64,000 nucleotides of DNA from Rhodoferax sp. (GTDB lineage Bacteria; Pseudomonadota; Gammaproteobacteria; Burkholderiales; Burkholderiaceae_C), in the NCBI RefSeq assembly GCF_030697375.1, contig NZ_JAUYQD010000022.1:177333-241332 (forward strand), read 5' to 3'. The notes beneath the pieces were generated by a model. That model made no database searches and was not told where the DNA came from. It saw nothing but the letters and a program-made list of their open reading frames with translations. Within the stretch, counting starts at the first letter, position 1. Every line of letters begins with the position of its first letter. The translations under genes and the position numbers were made by a program. Shown in pieces: positions 1-8,103 of this stretch.

Positions 1-346
1 ATGCGATCACGGCGGCAATGGTGAACCAGTTCGTTTGCCCTGCCAGGGCGTCGTTGGGAAGGTCGGGATTGAAGCATTGATTCCACTTTTCCATACCCAT
101 GAGTCCGTACACAATGGCGTTGAGAGCGCACCCAGCAATCGTCAAGCCCAGCAAGGGGATCAGTAGCCAGATCCATGGGTCATCCAAGCCGAACTGCTGG
201 GCGCGCCGCACGCCGTAGAGCCCCAGCAGGCTGGGTATGGGCAGCAACCAGGCAATACGGTCGGACCTTCCAAAAAGATAGAAACGGTGCAGTCCGAGGG
301 GGCCGCCGATGAAGGTGATCCATGCGGCAAGGGTTTTGTTTTTCAT
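1..346 (-). CDS. TM2/NINE-type small membrane protein (3' end outside window)
   Basis: The reading frame runs off the left edge, so about 115 residues are visible from ATG and the C-terminus is missing. The start reads MKNKTLAAWITFIGGPLGLH followed by RFYLFG, the pattern of TM2-domain proteins: a first membrane helix, then a Gly-rich turn, then an aromatic-rich second segment. Two more hydrophobic stretches follow, around WIWLLIPLLGL and FTIAAVIA. The ATG overlaps the stop codon of the upstream acetyltransferase gene in an ATGA arrangement, so the two are probably cotranslated. The function of this family in bacteria is not established. I call it an inner-membrane protein of unknown role. Confidence 0.6.
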   Translation of the reverse strand, partial: MKNKTLAAWITFIGGPLGLHRFYLFGRSDRIAWLLPIPSLLGLYGVRRAQQFGLDDPWIWLLIPLLGLTIAGCALNAIVYGLMGMEKWNQCFNPDLPNDALAGQTNWFTIAAVIA

Positions 347-876
347 GTTGCTGACAGTGCGGGAGTGCTGTTATTGCCCGTGCCAATGGAGCGCTCCATC
401 AGGACAACATCGAGCCAGCGTTCAAACTTCCAACCGCAGGCGGTCAATACGCCGACATGGCTGAAACCGCAGGACCGATGGACGCCGATAGAGCCGTGGT
501 TGGCCGAATCTCCAATCACCGCAATGAGTTTTCGTACGCCACTGCGTTCGGCCTGGGCCATCAGTTCCGTCAGAAGTAATCGCCCTAGTCCCCTGCCTGC
601 GGCAGATGGGGCAAGATAAATAGAGTCTTCGGCAGAAAAACGGTAAGCAGGGCGTGGTTTGAACCAATTGCAGTAGGCGAAACCCAGCACGCCGCTGGCG
701 TCTTCGATCACCAGGTAGGGAAGCCCCTTGGACAATACATCCGCCCTTCGGGCCGCCATGTCTTCTTCGGTGGGTGGGGTGGTCTCAAAGGTTCCTGTTC
801 CGTGAACTACATGGTGGGCGTAAATGGCAGTGATGTCGCCGATATCAGTGTCGTTGGCCGGGCGTATTGTGGTCAT
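343..876 (-). CDS. GNAT N-acetyltransferase, phosphinothricin/methionine sulfoximine acetyltransferase-like
   Basis: This 177-residue protein is probably a cytoplasmic acetyl-CoA-dependent N-acetyltransferase. The GNAT acetyl-CoA binding loop is at residues about 91-101 (SAAGRGLGRLL). Features of the Pat/MnaT branch are the opening TIRPANDTDIGDITAIYAHH, the segment ETTPPTEEDM at 31-40, and the C-terminal NHGSIGVHRSCGF followed by WKFERWLDVVLMER. Members of that branch acetylate small amines such as methionine sulfoximine or phosphinothricin, but the true substrate cannot be read from sequence. The gene is divergent from rpsP; its start codon lies inside the rpsP promoter region. Its stop overlaps the start of the downstream TM2-like gene. 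Confidence 0.85.
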   Translation of the reverse strand: MTTIRPANDTDIGDITAIYAHHVVHGTGTFETTPPTEEDMAARRADVLSKGLPYLVIEDASGVLGFAYCNWFKPRPAYRFSAEDSIYLAPSAAGRGLGRLLLTELMAQAERSGVRKLIAVIGDSANHGSIGVHRSCGFSHVGVLTACGWKFERWLDVVLMERSIGTGNNSTPALSAT

Positions 877-897
877 GGGTTGGGTTAACGTTATAAT
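867..897 (+). promoter_or_regulatory. Probable sigma70 promoter of the rpsP operon
   Basis: A perfect -10 hexamer TATAAT lies at 892-897 with a weak -35 candidate TTGTGG at 867-872 (spacer 19). It sits about 100 bases before rpsP and would give a leader of about 93 nucleotides. The -35 is poor, so an activator or a UP-type contact may matter. The -10 call is firm; the -35 call is tentative. Confidence 0.55.
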
Positions 898-960
898 GGA
901 GAGCTATTCAAAGTGTCACTGGCCGGGTGGTCAGTTGCGTGTCTCAACTTTGAATTAAAT

Positions 961-980
961 GGTGAGAAATACTTCTCGCC
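961..980 (+). promoter_or_regulatory. Leader hairpin before rpsP
   Basis: GGTGAGAA and TTCTCGCC pair as an 8-bp stem (one G-U pair) around a 4-base loop, ending just before the ribosome binding site AAAGGA of rpsP. It has no T-tract, so it is not a terminator. A role in RNA stability or in ribosomal-protein feedback is possible but unproven. Confidence 0.35.
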
Positions 981-996
981 ACCCAAAGGATAAATC

Positions 997-1248
997 ATGG
1001 TCGTCATTCGACTCGCCCGTGGCGGTGCTAAAGCTCGCCCGTTCTTCAATATCGTTGTTGCTGACAAGCGTACCCGCCGCGATGGCCGCTTCATTGAGCG
1101 TATTGGATTTTACAATCCCATCGCCACGGCCAATGAGGAAAGCATCCGCATTGCCCAAGACCGTCTGACCTACTGGCAAGGTGTTGGTGCCCAAGCGTCT
1201 CCCACAGTAGAGCGTTTGATCAACCAAGCCGCTAAAAAAGCAGCCTGA
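997..1248 (+). CDS. rpsP: 30S ribosomal protein S16
   Basis: The 83-residue protein is a component of the small ribosomal subunit that binds 16S rRNA and is needed for 30S assembly. The N-terminus [20 protein letters not shown] and the block [14 protein letters not shown] are the S16 signature, and the length matches the family norm of about 80. The ATG is preceded by AAAGGA at a normal spacing. It is the first gene of the conserved operon rpsP-rimM-trmD-rplS. Confidence 0.98.
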   Translation: MVVIRLARGGAKARPFFNIVVADKRTRRDGRFIERIGFYNPIATANEESIRIAQDRLTYWQGVGAQASPTVERLINQAAKKAA

Positions 1249-1264
1249 TTTTTGGTGCAAGTCT

Positions 1265-1282
1265 GCGGGCCTTGGGGCCCGC
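1265..1282 (+). other. GC-rich hairpin between rpsP and rimM
   Basis: GCGGGCC and GGCCCGC form a perfect 7-bp stem with the loop TTGG. No T-tract follows, so complete termination is unlikely. It could stabilise the rpsP mRNA 3' end or lower rimM expression, which would fit the lower need for RimM than for S16. Confidence 0.4.
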
Positions 1283-1309
1283 GTTGCACGTATACCAATC
1301 CCCATCGCC

Positions 1310-1873
1310 ATGCTTTCCGGACTCGAACCTGCTGACATGCCAGCGGATGCCGTCGAGGTAGGGCGAATTGCAGATGCCTGGGGCGTTAAGGGCTGGTTCA
1401 AGGTCCTGCCACACAGTGCGGACCCCGAGGCGATTTTTTCCTCCAAACGGTGGTTTTTGCTGCCCTCCGAGCGAGGGGTTAAAGCGTTTGTGGGCGTAGC
1501 ACAGTTGGCGGTTAAAGAAGCCAAAGAGCACTCGGGTAGTGTGGTGGCTTGTGTCCATGGTGTGGATGACCGCACTGCCGCTGAAGCCCTGAGGGGTGTG
1601 CGTATTTTTGTTTCGCGGTCGAGTTTTCCGACGGCTGGCGACGATGAATATTACTGGGTCGATCTGATAGGGCTTGAGGTTTTCAACCGTGAAAACGAAG
1701 CGCTGGGAACGGTGCGCGAGCTTCTTTCCACTGGTCCCCAAACGGTGCTGGTCATGGAGTACCTGCACGATGGAAAAGTCCAAGACCGGATGATCCCATT
1801 CGTCTCTGTGTATGTTGACAATGTTGATCTGAAGGCTCGCCGCATTCTTGTGGACTGGCAAGCGGACTACTGA
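1310..1873 (+). CDS. rimM: Ribosome maturation factor RimM
   Basis: RimM binds ribosomal protein S19 and assists late maturation of the 30S head domain. The 187-residue product has the N-terminal barrel starting VEVGRIADAWGVKGWFKVLP (about residues 16-35) and the C-terminal PRC-barrel with YYWVDLIGLEVFN (about 114-126) and the terminal block DRMIPFVSVYVDNVDLKARR. The ATG at 1310 gives a slightly long N-terminus; an in-frame ATG at 1337 is an alternative. The gene lies 61 bases after rpsP and 11 bases before trmD. Confidence 0.96.
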   Translation: MLSGLEPADMPADAVEVGRIADAWGVKGWFKVLPHSADPEAIFSSKRWFLLPSERGVKAFVGVAQLAVKEAKEHSGSVVACVHGVDDRTAAEALRGVRIFVSRSSFPTAGDDEYYWVDLIGLEVFNRENEALGTVRELLSTGPQTVLVMEYLHDGKVQDRMIPFVSVYVDNVDLKARRILVDWQADY

Positions 1874-1884
1874 CTTCTTGGCAC

Positions 1885-2631
1885 ATGCGCTTCGATGTGC
1901 TCACCCTGTTTCCGGAATTGTTTGCACCCTTCTTGACGGTCGGTGTGACCCGTCGTGCCTTCGATCAAAAACTGGTCGATGTTCAGCTGACCAATCCCAG
2001 AACCTTTGCTGCTGGCAATTACCGTCGTGTGGACGATCGTCCGTTCGGTGGTGGGCCGGGCATGGTGATGATGGCTGAGCCCTTAAGCCGGGCGATTGAC
2101 GGTATACGCTCCTTGCGCGCCGATAGGGCGCCGGTTGTTTTGTTTTCCCCCATTGGCAAACGTCTGGACCATGCCGCGGTGCAGCGCTGGTCAGACTCAT
2201 CGGGTGCTATTTTGGTGTGTGGCCGGTACGAGGGCTTGGACCAGCGGTTCATCGACTCCTGTGTGGACGAGCAAATCAGTTTGGGGGATTTTGTGCTTTC
2301 CGGCGGCGAGCTTGCGGCGATGGCGCTATTGGATGCGGTGGCGCGCTTGCAGCCGGGGGTTTTGTCGGACCAAGACAGCCACCACTACGACAGTTTTAAT
2401 CCCGCCCTGGATGGGTTGCTGGATTGCCCGCACTACACGCGGCCAGAGGAGTTCAATGGGCAGGCAGTTCCTGCGGTTTTGATGTCGGGGCACCATGCGC
2501 AGATCGAACGGTGGCGGCGCGACCAGCGCTTGCGCTTGACGGCTTTGCATCGGCCGGATTTGCTGGCAATTGCCAGGGCAGAGGGGCGCCTCACGCCGTC
2601 AGATGAAGCCGCATTGCGGGCCTGTAGTTGA
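1885..2631 (+). CDS. trmD: tRNA (guanine-N1-)-methyltransferase TrmD
   Basis: TrmD methylates G37 of tRNAs with a purine-rich anticodon neighbour, using S-adenosylmethionine, to prevent +1 frameshifting. The 248-residue protein has the N-terminal MRFDVLTLFPELF, the GGGPGMVM loop at about 56-63, the trefoil-knot SAM-binding segments CGRYEGLD (112-119) and GDFVLSGGE (134-142), and the catalytic-region block LLDCPHYTRP (178-187). Length and motifs are complete. The tight spacing to rimM indicates cotranscription. Confidence 0.97.
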   Translation: MRFDVLTLFPELFAPFLTVGVTRRAFDQKLVDVQLTNPRTFAAGNYRRVDDRPFGGGPGMVMMAEPLSRAIDGIRSLRADRAPVVLFSPIGKRLDHAAVQRWSDSSGAILVCGRYEGLDQRFIDSCVDEQISLGDFVLSGGELAAMALLDAVARLQPGVLSDQDSHHYDSFNPALDGLLDCPHYTRPEEFNGQAVPAVLMSGHHAQIERWRRDQRLRLTALHRPDLLAIARAEGRLTPSDEAALRACS

Positions 2632-2643
2632 TATTGCTATAAT
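2614..2643 (+). promoter_or_regulatory. Internal extended -10 promoter for rplS
   Basis: TGCTATAAT at 2635-2643 is a perfect extended -10 (TGn plus TATAAT). TTGCGG at 2614-2619 is a 4/6 -35 with an 18-bp spacer. It overlaps the trmD stop codon and would give rplS an independent transcript with a leader of about 100 bases. This fits the much higher demand for L19 than for TrmD. Confidence 0.65.
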
Positions 2644-2753
2644 AGAAGGCTAACCGATCCTCTGTTCGGCCAACTCAAAGCCTTTGAAGCAATTGAAAGA
2701 CTTTGAATAGTGTCAATTCCGATGCTGGCGCGTGCACGATCACGAAGGAAATC

Positions 2754-3134
2754 ATGAACCTGATTCAAACCCTAGAGCAAGAAGAAATTGCTCGGCTTGG
2801 GAAAACTATTCCCGAATTCTCCCCTGGCGACACCGTTATCGTGAGCGTCAACGTGGTTGAAGGTACACGCAAACGTGTGCAGGCTTACGAAGGTGTTGTG
2901 ATTGCCAAGCGCAATCGCGGCCTCAACAGTGGCTTCATCGTTCGTAAGATCTCTAGTGGTGAAGGCGTGGAGCGTACGTTCCAGACCTACAGCCCGCTGA
3001 TCGCCGGTATCGAAGTGAAGCGCCGTGGTGACGTGCGCCGTGCCAAGCTGTATTACTTGCGTGATCGCAGCGGTAAGTCGGCACGTATCAAGGAAAAGTT
3101 GCCAGCCAAGAAGACCAAATCAGCAGCTGTTTAA
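2754..3134 (+). CDS. rplS: 50S ribosomal protein L19
   Basis: L19 sits at the 30S-50S interface. I choose the ATG at 2754 because it gives the family start [20 protein letters not shown] and has GAAGGA five bases upstream; an upstream in-frame start would add 17 non-conserved residues. The 126-residue product contains the L19 core [20 protein letters not shown] and [14 protein letters not shown], with a basic C-terminal tail. It is the last gene of the operon and is followed by a strong terminator. Confidence 0.97.
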   Translation: MNLIQTLEQEEIARLGKTIPEFSPGDTVIVSVNVVEGTRKRVQAYEGVVIAKRNRGLNSGFIVRKISSGEGVERTFQTYSPLIAGIEVKRRGDVRRAKLYYLRDRSGKSARIKEKLPAKKTKSAAV

Positions 3135-3150
3135 AGCCCGCTTTTTTGAC

Positions 3151-3187
3151 AAAAACCGCCCTGGCTTGCGCTTGTGGCGGTTTTTTT
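3151..3187 (+). terminator. Rho-independent terminator of the rpsP-rplS operon
   Basis: AAAAACCGCC pairs with GGCGGTTTTT and is followed by further T residues, starting 17 bases after the rplS stop. The A-tract/T-tract symmetry makes it potentially bidirectional. Confidence 0.9.
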
Positions 3188-3227
3188 ATGGCGCGCAGAC
3201 TGCCATTCGCCTCTTGGGAAAATTGCT

Positions 3228-3902
3228 TTGACCGCATTGCCGTCTTTTGATCCCCGCCTTGTGCCTGTGCACCGCGTTGACACCCATCTCCCGGCGGTTG
3301 GGGCGCAATCACTGTATCCGCAGGCCTTGGTACAGCGGTTTGCCAAGCCACCGGCCTGGACCCCTGAAGTTTTGTCAGAGTCGCGGTTTGTTGACCGTGC
3401 GCCGGTTCATGCGGCCGTGTTAATCCCGTTGGTGATGCGGGACCAGTTGATGGTGTTGCTCACCGAGCGAACCCAACACCTGTCGAGCCACTCTGGGCAA
3501 GTGGCATTCCCTGGGGGAAAAGCCGATGCGCAGGATGGCGACGCCACCGCCACTGCCTTGCGAGAGGCGCATGAAGAAGTGGGTCTTGATCCCCATTTTG
3601 TGCAAATCCTCGGAGCTCTACCGACCTACACCACAGGCAGTGCCTTTGTGGTGACACCCGTGGTTGCATTGGTGCAGATGGGGTTTGGCATCACGCCCAA
3701 CCCTTATGAAGTAGCCGATGTGTTTGAAGTTCCATTGGCATATCTGATGAATCCCGCACACCACCGCCACCATGCTGTGGATTGGGCAGGTCAGCGCCGC
3801 GAGTGGCTGTCGATGCCCTACCTGGATGCGGAGAAAGAGCGCTTTATTTGGGGGGCCACCGCAGGAATGATCCGCAACCTGTACCACTTTTTGCGCGCTT
3901 AA
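3228..3902 (+). CDS. Nudix hydrolase, CoA pyrophosphatase type
   Basis: The protein probably hydrolyses coenzyme A or related nucleoside diphosphate derivatives. The stretch LLTERTQHLSSHSGQVAFPG (about 77-96) is the UPF0035/NUDIX-CoA signature that precedes the Nudix box, and the box itself ends LREAHEEVGL (111-120). The start is uncertain. I prefer TTG at 3228 (224 residues, weak GGGA upstream) because an earlier GTG at 3174 lies inside the rplS terminator stem. The gene is followed closely by the CobD/CbiB-like gene. Confidence 0.85.
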   Translation: MTALPSFDPRLVPVHRVDTHLPAVGAQSLYPQALVQRFAKPPAWTPEVLSESRFVDRAPVHAAVLIPLVMRDQLMVLLTERTQHLSSHSGQVAFPGGKADAQDGDATATALREAHEEVGLDPHFVQILGALPTYTTGSAFVVTPVVALVQMGFGITPNPYEVADVFEVPLAYLMNPAHHRHHAVDWAGQRREWLSMPYLDAEKERFIWGATAGMIRNLYHFLRA

Positions 3903-3944
3903 ATTTTGGGCGGTCGGCCTGGATGGGGTCGCTATGATTGGCAC

Positions 3945-4865
3945 ATGAGCTTTATCTCCATCCTACTTGCGCTGCTGCTGGAGCAGGCCAGACCCCTGGC
4001 CCAAGTCAACCCGGTCCACAACAGCATACGGAACTGGGTTCGCTGGGTATTACGGAATTTTGATGCCGGTAAACCCCACCACGGTTGGTTGGCATGGTGG
4101 ATTGCCGTGGTAGCGCCCGGTGTGCTGGTGTTCACGGTGCACTGGCTGCTGGTTTGGTCGCTGGGCTGGATCGCTGCGGCCGTGTGGAGTGTGGCTATTC
4201 TGTATTCCACGCTGGGTTTTCGCCAGTTCAGCCACCACTTCACGGAAATTCGGGATGCGCTGGATGCGGGTGACGAAAATCAGGCACGCCAGCTGTTGGC
4301 ACAGTGGATGCGTATGGATGCCAGCACCTTGCCGCGCAATGAAATTGTGCGCCACGTCATTGAACACTCCGTGCTTTCGGCCCATCGCTACGTGTTCGGG
4401 GTACTGGCGTGGTACACCGTGTTGGCGGCCTTGGGCCTGGGCCCCGTGGGCGCCGTGGTGTACCGCGTGAGCGAATATTTGGGCCGCTACGTCAATCGGC
4501 CCGAGCGGCCTTCCAGTCCGCCCATCAGCGAAGCCATGAAGGCCAACGCCACCCAAGCCTGGTCTGCAATGGACTGGCTGCCTGCGCGTGTGACTGCACT
4601 GGGGTTTGCTTTCGTCGGAAGTTTTGAAGAGGCGGTGGATGGCTGGCGTCAGCAGGAGCTGCATTTTCCAGGTGACAACGATGGCGTGGTGTTGGCAGCA
4701 ACCTCCGGTGCGATCAATGTCAAGCTCAGTCCGCAAGACCGCCCCGGGACCGGTCAAACGCCGCAGGCCGTCCATCTACGGGCTGTCGTGGGCCTGGTCT
4801 GGCGCACCGTGGTGATGTGGATGGTGTTTTTGGCCCTGATTTCGTTGGCCAAACTCATCAGCTGA
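3945..4865 (+). CDS. CobD/CbiB-family membrane protein
   Basis: This 307-residue polytopic inner-membrane protein has a CobD/CbiB-type opening, MSFISILLALLLEQARPL, with the hydrophobic helix and conserved E/Q-R-P. About four to five membrane segments follow, including VVAPGVLVFTVHWLLVW and the C-terminal VVMWMVFLALISLAKL. True CbiB attaches aminopropanol to cobyric acid. No other cobalamin gene is nearby, and family members at this position are usually annotated only by similarity, so a role in B12 synthesis is unproven. The start ATG at 3945 fits the conserved N-terminus. It is convergent with rsgA, with only six bases between the stops. Confidence 0.75.
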   Translation: MSFISILLALLLEQARPLAQVNPVHNSIRNWVRWVLRNFDAGKPHHGWLAWWIAVVAPGVLVFTVHWLLVWSLGWIAAAVWSVAILYSTLGFRQFSHHFTEIRDALDAGDENQARQLLAQWMRMDASTLPRNEIVRHVIEHSVLSAHRYVFGVLAWYTVLAALGLGPVGAVVYRVSEYLGRYVNRPERPSSPPISEAMKANATQAWSAMDWLPARVTALGFAFVGSFEEAVDGWRQQELHFPGDNDGVVLAATSGAINVKLSPQDRPGTGQTPQAVHLRAVVGLVWRTVVMWMVFLALISLAKLIS

Positions 4866-4871
4866 GCTTCC

Positions 4872-5882
4872 TCAATAGCGCTTTTGCGACAGCTCGGCAA
4901 ATAAGTCGCTATATATTTTATAGCGCCTTGCGCTTATTCCACTTGGGCTGGGGGTGGATTTAAGGGTTGAAATCACCCCGCACCCCGGTTCATGCAGGTG
5001 GGTGCAGTTGTAAAACTTGCAATCCGACGCAAAAGCCTTGATGTCCGGCATCAGACCGGCCAAATGCATGGGGTCGATGTGGTTCAGGCCAAATTCCTGA
5101 AACCCTGGCGAATCAATCACGGCAGTGTTTGTAGCCCTGTCCACCCAGTACAGGCTGGTGCTGGTGGTGGTGTGCTTGCCGGAATTCAGCGCGGTGGAAA
5201 TTTCATTGGTCAGCACCTGCGCCCCGGGCACCAAACGGTTGATCAAGGTGCTTTTCCCTACGCCTGACGGCCCCAGCACCAAGGTGGTTTTCCCCGCAAG
5301 CAAGGGCGTCAATACATGGATATCGCAGGCCGTTGTCGGGGCCTCCTCTTTGTTTTCCTCCTGGCGCCTGCGGGGCTTGAGTGCCAGGGGCAAAACGGTG
5401 TAGCCCATGTCGCGGAACACCGCCAGTCGATCCCAGGCCTGGGCAAAGGGCTGGAGCAGGTCACTTTTGTTGAGGGCGATGATGGGGCGAATGCGTTCGG
5501 CCTCGGCCGCAATCAAAGCGCGTGCGAGTTGACTCTCGGAGTACTCGGGTTCTGCCGCAATCAGGATCAGGACCTGGTCCAAATTCGCGGCAAACGATTT
5601 GGTGCGGATCTCGTCTTGCCGGTAAAACAGGTTGCGCCGGGGCTCCACTTTTTCGATGGTCCCCTCATCTTCGGTGGCCTGCCAAAGGACGCGGTCTCCC
5701 ACCACGGACTGGCTTTTCTTGCCACGAGGATGGCAGATCAGCCGCCGACCGTCGTCGGTTTCGACCCATACATGGCGGCCATGGCCGGCAACGACCAGTC
5801 CGGGTTCGAGTTGAGAGGATGTTGCCAATGGGGTGTCCGGCTTCAGTCTGGTTGAATGAGTGCGTCCACCAAGGCGGCGCAT
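4872..5882 (-). CDS. rsgA: Ribosome small subunit-dependent GTPase RsgA
   Basis: RsgA is a circularly permuted GTPase that checks late 30S maturation. The 336-residue protein shows the permuted order: an OB-fold at about 25-90, G4 NKSD at 138-141, G1 GPSGVGKST at 204-212, G3 DSPG at 257-260, then the zinc motif with C288, C293, H295 and C301. The C-terminal helix (about 315-332) coincides with a sequence resembling the dispersed repeat of this window. The start overlaps the end of the phhB-like gene by 40 bases, so the two are probably cotranscribed with the M48 protease gene. Confidence 0.96.
   Translation of the reverse strand: MRRLGGRTHSTRLKPDTPLATSSQLEPGLVVAGHGRHVWVETDDGRRLICHPRGKKSQSVVGDRVLWQATEDEGTIEKVEPRRNLFYRQDEIRTKSFAANLDQVLILIAAEPEYSESQLARALIAAEAERIRPIIALNKSDLLQPFAQAWDRLAVFRDMGYTVLPLALKPRRRQEENKEEAPTTACDIHVLTPLLAGKTTLVLGPSGVGKSTLINRLVPGAQVLTNEISTALNSGKHTTTSTSLYWVDRATNTAVIDSPGFQEFGLNHIDPMHLAGLMPDIKAFASDCKFYNCTHLHEPGCGVISTLKSTPSPSGISARRYKIYSDLFAELSQKRY
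4908..4951 (+). repeat. Dispersed palindromic repeat, copy A (in rsgA)
   Basis: The pattern is a self-complementary head (GCTATATATTTTATAGC), then TTGCGCTTATTCCAC, then GGGCTGGGG, matching the family described in the findings. It lies in the rsgA 3' end, where it would encode the terminal helix GISARRYKIYSD. Because that helix also resembles the normal RsgA C-terminus, this copy is less certain than the others. Confidence 0.5.
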
Positions 5883-6184
5883 TTGAAATCGCTGAGGGAT
5901 ATGCCCTGCACATCATGGGTACGCCAGCGCACGCTGCAGGCCTTGTACTGCACGAGCAAATCGGGGTGGTGGCCCTGGCGCTCGGCGATGTAGGCAACGG
6001 CATTGGCGAAAGCCATGGTTTCCAGGTAACTGTCGAAGCGAAACGTTTTTTCGATGGCCACATCGGAGCCGTCTCCGTGCAACTTCCAGCCATCTATGTG
6101 TGCCAGTTTTGCTATGATTTGCGTAGCGCTCAGCGCTATTGGTGCGCGGGCTACGGCCTTTTTTGATTCCAACGGTGCGTCCAT
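5843..6184 (-). CDS. phhB: 4a-hydroxytetrahydrobiopterin dehydratase (PCD/DCoH family)
   Basis: The enzyme dehydrates pterin-4a-carbinolamine, recycling tetrahydrobiopterin made by aromatic amino acid hydroxylases; some bacterial members instead act in molybdopterin metabolism. The 113-residue sequence has the active-site set ERQGHHPDL (H72, H73, P74), VRWRTHD (W87 to D91) and the C-terminal GISLSDF. No phenylalanine hydroxylase gene is visible here, so the metabolic partner is unknown. The N-terminal 25 residues are partly encoded by a dispersed repeat copy. The gene follows the M48 protease-type gene by two bases only in convergent numbering; both lie on the minus strand, with this gene upstream. 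Confidence 0.88.
   Translation of the reverse strand: MDAPLESKKAVARAPIALSATQIIAKLAHIDGWKLHGDGSDVAIEKTFRFDSYLETMAFANAVAYIAERQGHHPDLLVQYKACSVRWRTHDVQGISLSDFKCAALVDALIQPD
6111..6158 (+). repeat. Dispersed palindromic repeat, copy H (in the phhB-like gene)
   Basis: The copy has the head GCTATGATTTGCGTAGC, the middle CAGCGCTATTGGTGC and the tail GGGCTACGGCC. It is read through in frame on the minus strand and encodes about residues 9-25 of the dehydratase (AVARAPIALSATQIIA). Confidence 0.6.
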
Positions 6185-6185
6185 G

Positions 6186-7478
6186 TTAACTTGCCGCCAG
6201 CGTCGTGTGCATGCGCCCCAGGCGCTCGGATGCCGGCGGATGGGAATAGTAGAACTTCACGTACACCGGGTCAGGCGTTAGGGTGGATGCATTGTCCTGG
6301 TACAGCTTGAGCAAGGCGGATGCCAGGTCGGGGCCACTGGTCTGGGCCACTGCATAGGCATCGGCTTCAAACTCATGTTGGCGCGACATCTGGGCAAATA
6401 GCGGGCCCAGGAAGCTGCCCGCCATGGGCATCACCATCATGAACAGCAACAGGGCGAGGGCGTCATTGGCGGCTTTCATATTGGGCAGCACGCCCAAGCC
6501 GGTATAAAACCAGGCCTGCTGGCTGACCCAGCCCAGCAAGGCAAATCCCAGCAGGCTGGCCGCAAACAGAGAGATGACGCGTTTAACGATGTGCCGGTGT
6601 TTGAAGTGCCCCAGTTCATGGGCCAGTACGGCGTCCACTTCCGGGGGCGTCAGCTGCTGGAGCAGGGTGTCGTAAAACACCACACGTTTGGATGCGCCAA
6701 AGCCGGTGAAGTAGGCATTGGCATGGGCACTGCGCTTGCTGCCATCCATCACAAAGAAGCCTTTCGCGCTGAAGCCGCAGCGTGCCATCAATTGGTGGAC
6801 CCGGCGTTCCAGTTCGGGGTCTTGCAGGGGCTTGAACTGGTTGAACAGCGGTGCAATCCAGGTCGGATAGACCAGCAGTGCCAACAGGTTAAAACCCATC
6901 CACACGCACCAAGTCCACAGCCACCACCAGGGCCCGGTGGCACCCATCATCCACAGCACCAAAGCGGCCAAGGGAAGGCCAATCAAGGCCGACAGCAGGG
7001 TGGACTTTGCCAAATCTTGTACCCACAAGGACACACGTGTCTTGTTGAATCCGAAACGTTGTTCAATCACAAAGGTCTGGTACAGCGTGAACGGCAGATC
7101 CAGCATGGCGTTGACCAGCACGAACGCGGCGAGCAAAGCCACCTGTTGCGCCAAACCGGGACCCCATGGGTCGGTCAAGATCTGGTTTAGCCAAGAAAGC
7201 CCGCCCAGCAAAGTCCAGCACAGAGTGACGCCTGCACCCCAGGCCATCTCCAGCAGCGAAAAACGCGACTTGGCAATGGTGTAGTCGGCGGCCTTCTGGT
7301 GCGCTTGCAAGCTGATTTTTGCGGCAAAAGCGGCTGGGACCGCATGGCGGTGCTGCGCGACGTGGCGCAACTGGCGGCTGGTCAACCAGAACTTCAGCAG
7401 CAGGCTGGCCGACAGTGCCAGCGTAAACGCCAAGGTGGTGAGCAGGGAGGCGGAAACATAAGGGGGAAATTCTGTCAT
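6186..7478 (-). CDS. M48-family zinc metalloprotease, Ste24/CAAX protease-like
   Basis: This 430-residue integral-membrane peptidase has the zinc motif HELGH at 287-291 (VLAHELGHFKH) and a downstream Glu ligand in HEFEADAYAV. Several membrane helices precede it (about 10-30, 75-100, 110-130, 160-205), as in Ste24p. The segment SKRSAHANAYFTGF before the zinc helix is typical of the family. Bacterial members are thought to act in envelope quality control; there is no CAAX pathway. The start ATG at 7478 is chosen because upstream sequence in the same frame is antisense to orn. It is divergent from orn. Confidence 0.9.
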   Translation of the reverse strand: MTEFPPYVSASLLTTLAFTLALSASLLLKFWLTSRQLRHVAQHRHAVPAAFAAKISLQAHQKAADYTIAKSRFSLLEMAWGAGVTLCWTLLGGLSWLNQILTDPWGPGLAQQVALLAAFVLVNAMLDLPFTLYQTFVIEQRFGFNKTRVSLWVQDLAKSTLLSALIGLPLAALVLWMMGATGPWWWLWTWCVWMGFNLLALLVYPTWIAPLFNQFKPLQDPELERRVHQLMARCGFSAKGFFVMDGSKRSAHANAYFTGFGASKRVVFYDTLLQQLTPPEVDAVLAHELGHFKHRHIVKRVISLFAASLLGFALLGWVSQQAWFYTGLGVLPNMKAANDALALLLFMMVMPMAGSFLGPLFAQMSRQHEFEADAYAVAQTSGPDLASALLKLYQDNASTLTPDPVYVKFYYSHPPASERLGRMHTTLAAS

Positions 7479-7514
7479 GGGGCTGGAGTTTAGGCCATCG
7501 GTGACAATTGCGGG

Positions 7515-8084
7515 ATGGAAGAAATTACCCCCCCACTTGCCAAAGCAGATAAAAATCTTGTTTGGCTGGATTGCGAGATGACTGGCCTGAATCCAGAAGT
7601 CGATCGCATCATCGAAATTGCTGTCGTGGTGACCGGTCCCCATCTGCAGCCTCGGGTCGAAGGCCCGGTGCTGGTGATCCACCAAACGGATGCACAACTG
7701 AATTTGATGGACGCCTGGAATAAGGGCACCCATGGCAAGAGCGGCCTGATCGACAAGGTGCGGGCCTCTGTCACCACCGAAGCGCAGGCTGAAGAGCAAT
7801 TGATTGCCTTTCTGGGACAGTATGTGTCCGCCAACGGCTCACCCATGTGTGGCAATTCGATTGGGCAGGACCGGCGTTTCCTGGTGAAATACATGCCCCG
7901 TCTGGAGGCCTTTTTCCATTACCGCAATCTGGACGTCAGCACACTCAAAGAGTTGTCCAAACGCTGGCGGCCGGAGGTGTATGCGTCGTTTAAAAAACAG
8001 CAGCGCCATACCGCGCTGGCCGATGTGCATGAGTCCATCGACGAGATGGAACACTACCGCCAGCACTTCCTGAAGCTGGAATGA
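7515..8084 (+). CDS. orn: Oligoribonuclease
   Basis: Orn is a 3'-5' exoribonuclease that finishes mRNA decay and removes pGpG from c-di-GMP turnover. The 189-residue protein has the DEDDh set: D19 and E21 in [11 protein letters not shown], the central [11 protein letters not shown], and H/D in [13 protein letters not shown] near the C-terminus. Length matches E. coli Orn (about 181). Its start is 36 bases from the divergent protease start. Confidence 0.97.
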   Translation: MEEITPPLAKADKNLVWLDCEMTGLNPEVDRIIEIAVVVTGPHLQPRVEGPVLVIHQTDAQLNLMDAWNKGTHGKSGLIDKVRASVTTEAQAEEQLIAFLGQYVSANGSPMCGNSIGQDRRFLVKYMPRLEAFFHYRNLDVSTLKELSKRWRPEVYASFKKQQRHTALADVHESIDEMEHYRQHFLKLE

Positions 8085-8103
8085 CCCGCTTGTTTACTAG
8101 GAA

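Noticed and set aside
2703..2753. Seventeen extra residues at the start of L19
   Set aside because: The family start is at 2754 with a good ribosome binding site just before it.
3174..3227. Longer N-terminus for the Nudix protein starting at GTG 3174
   Set aside because: It would begin inside the rplS terminator stem and add residues not typical of the family.
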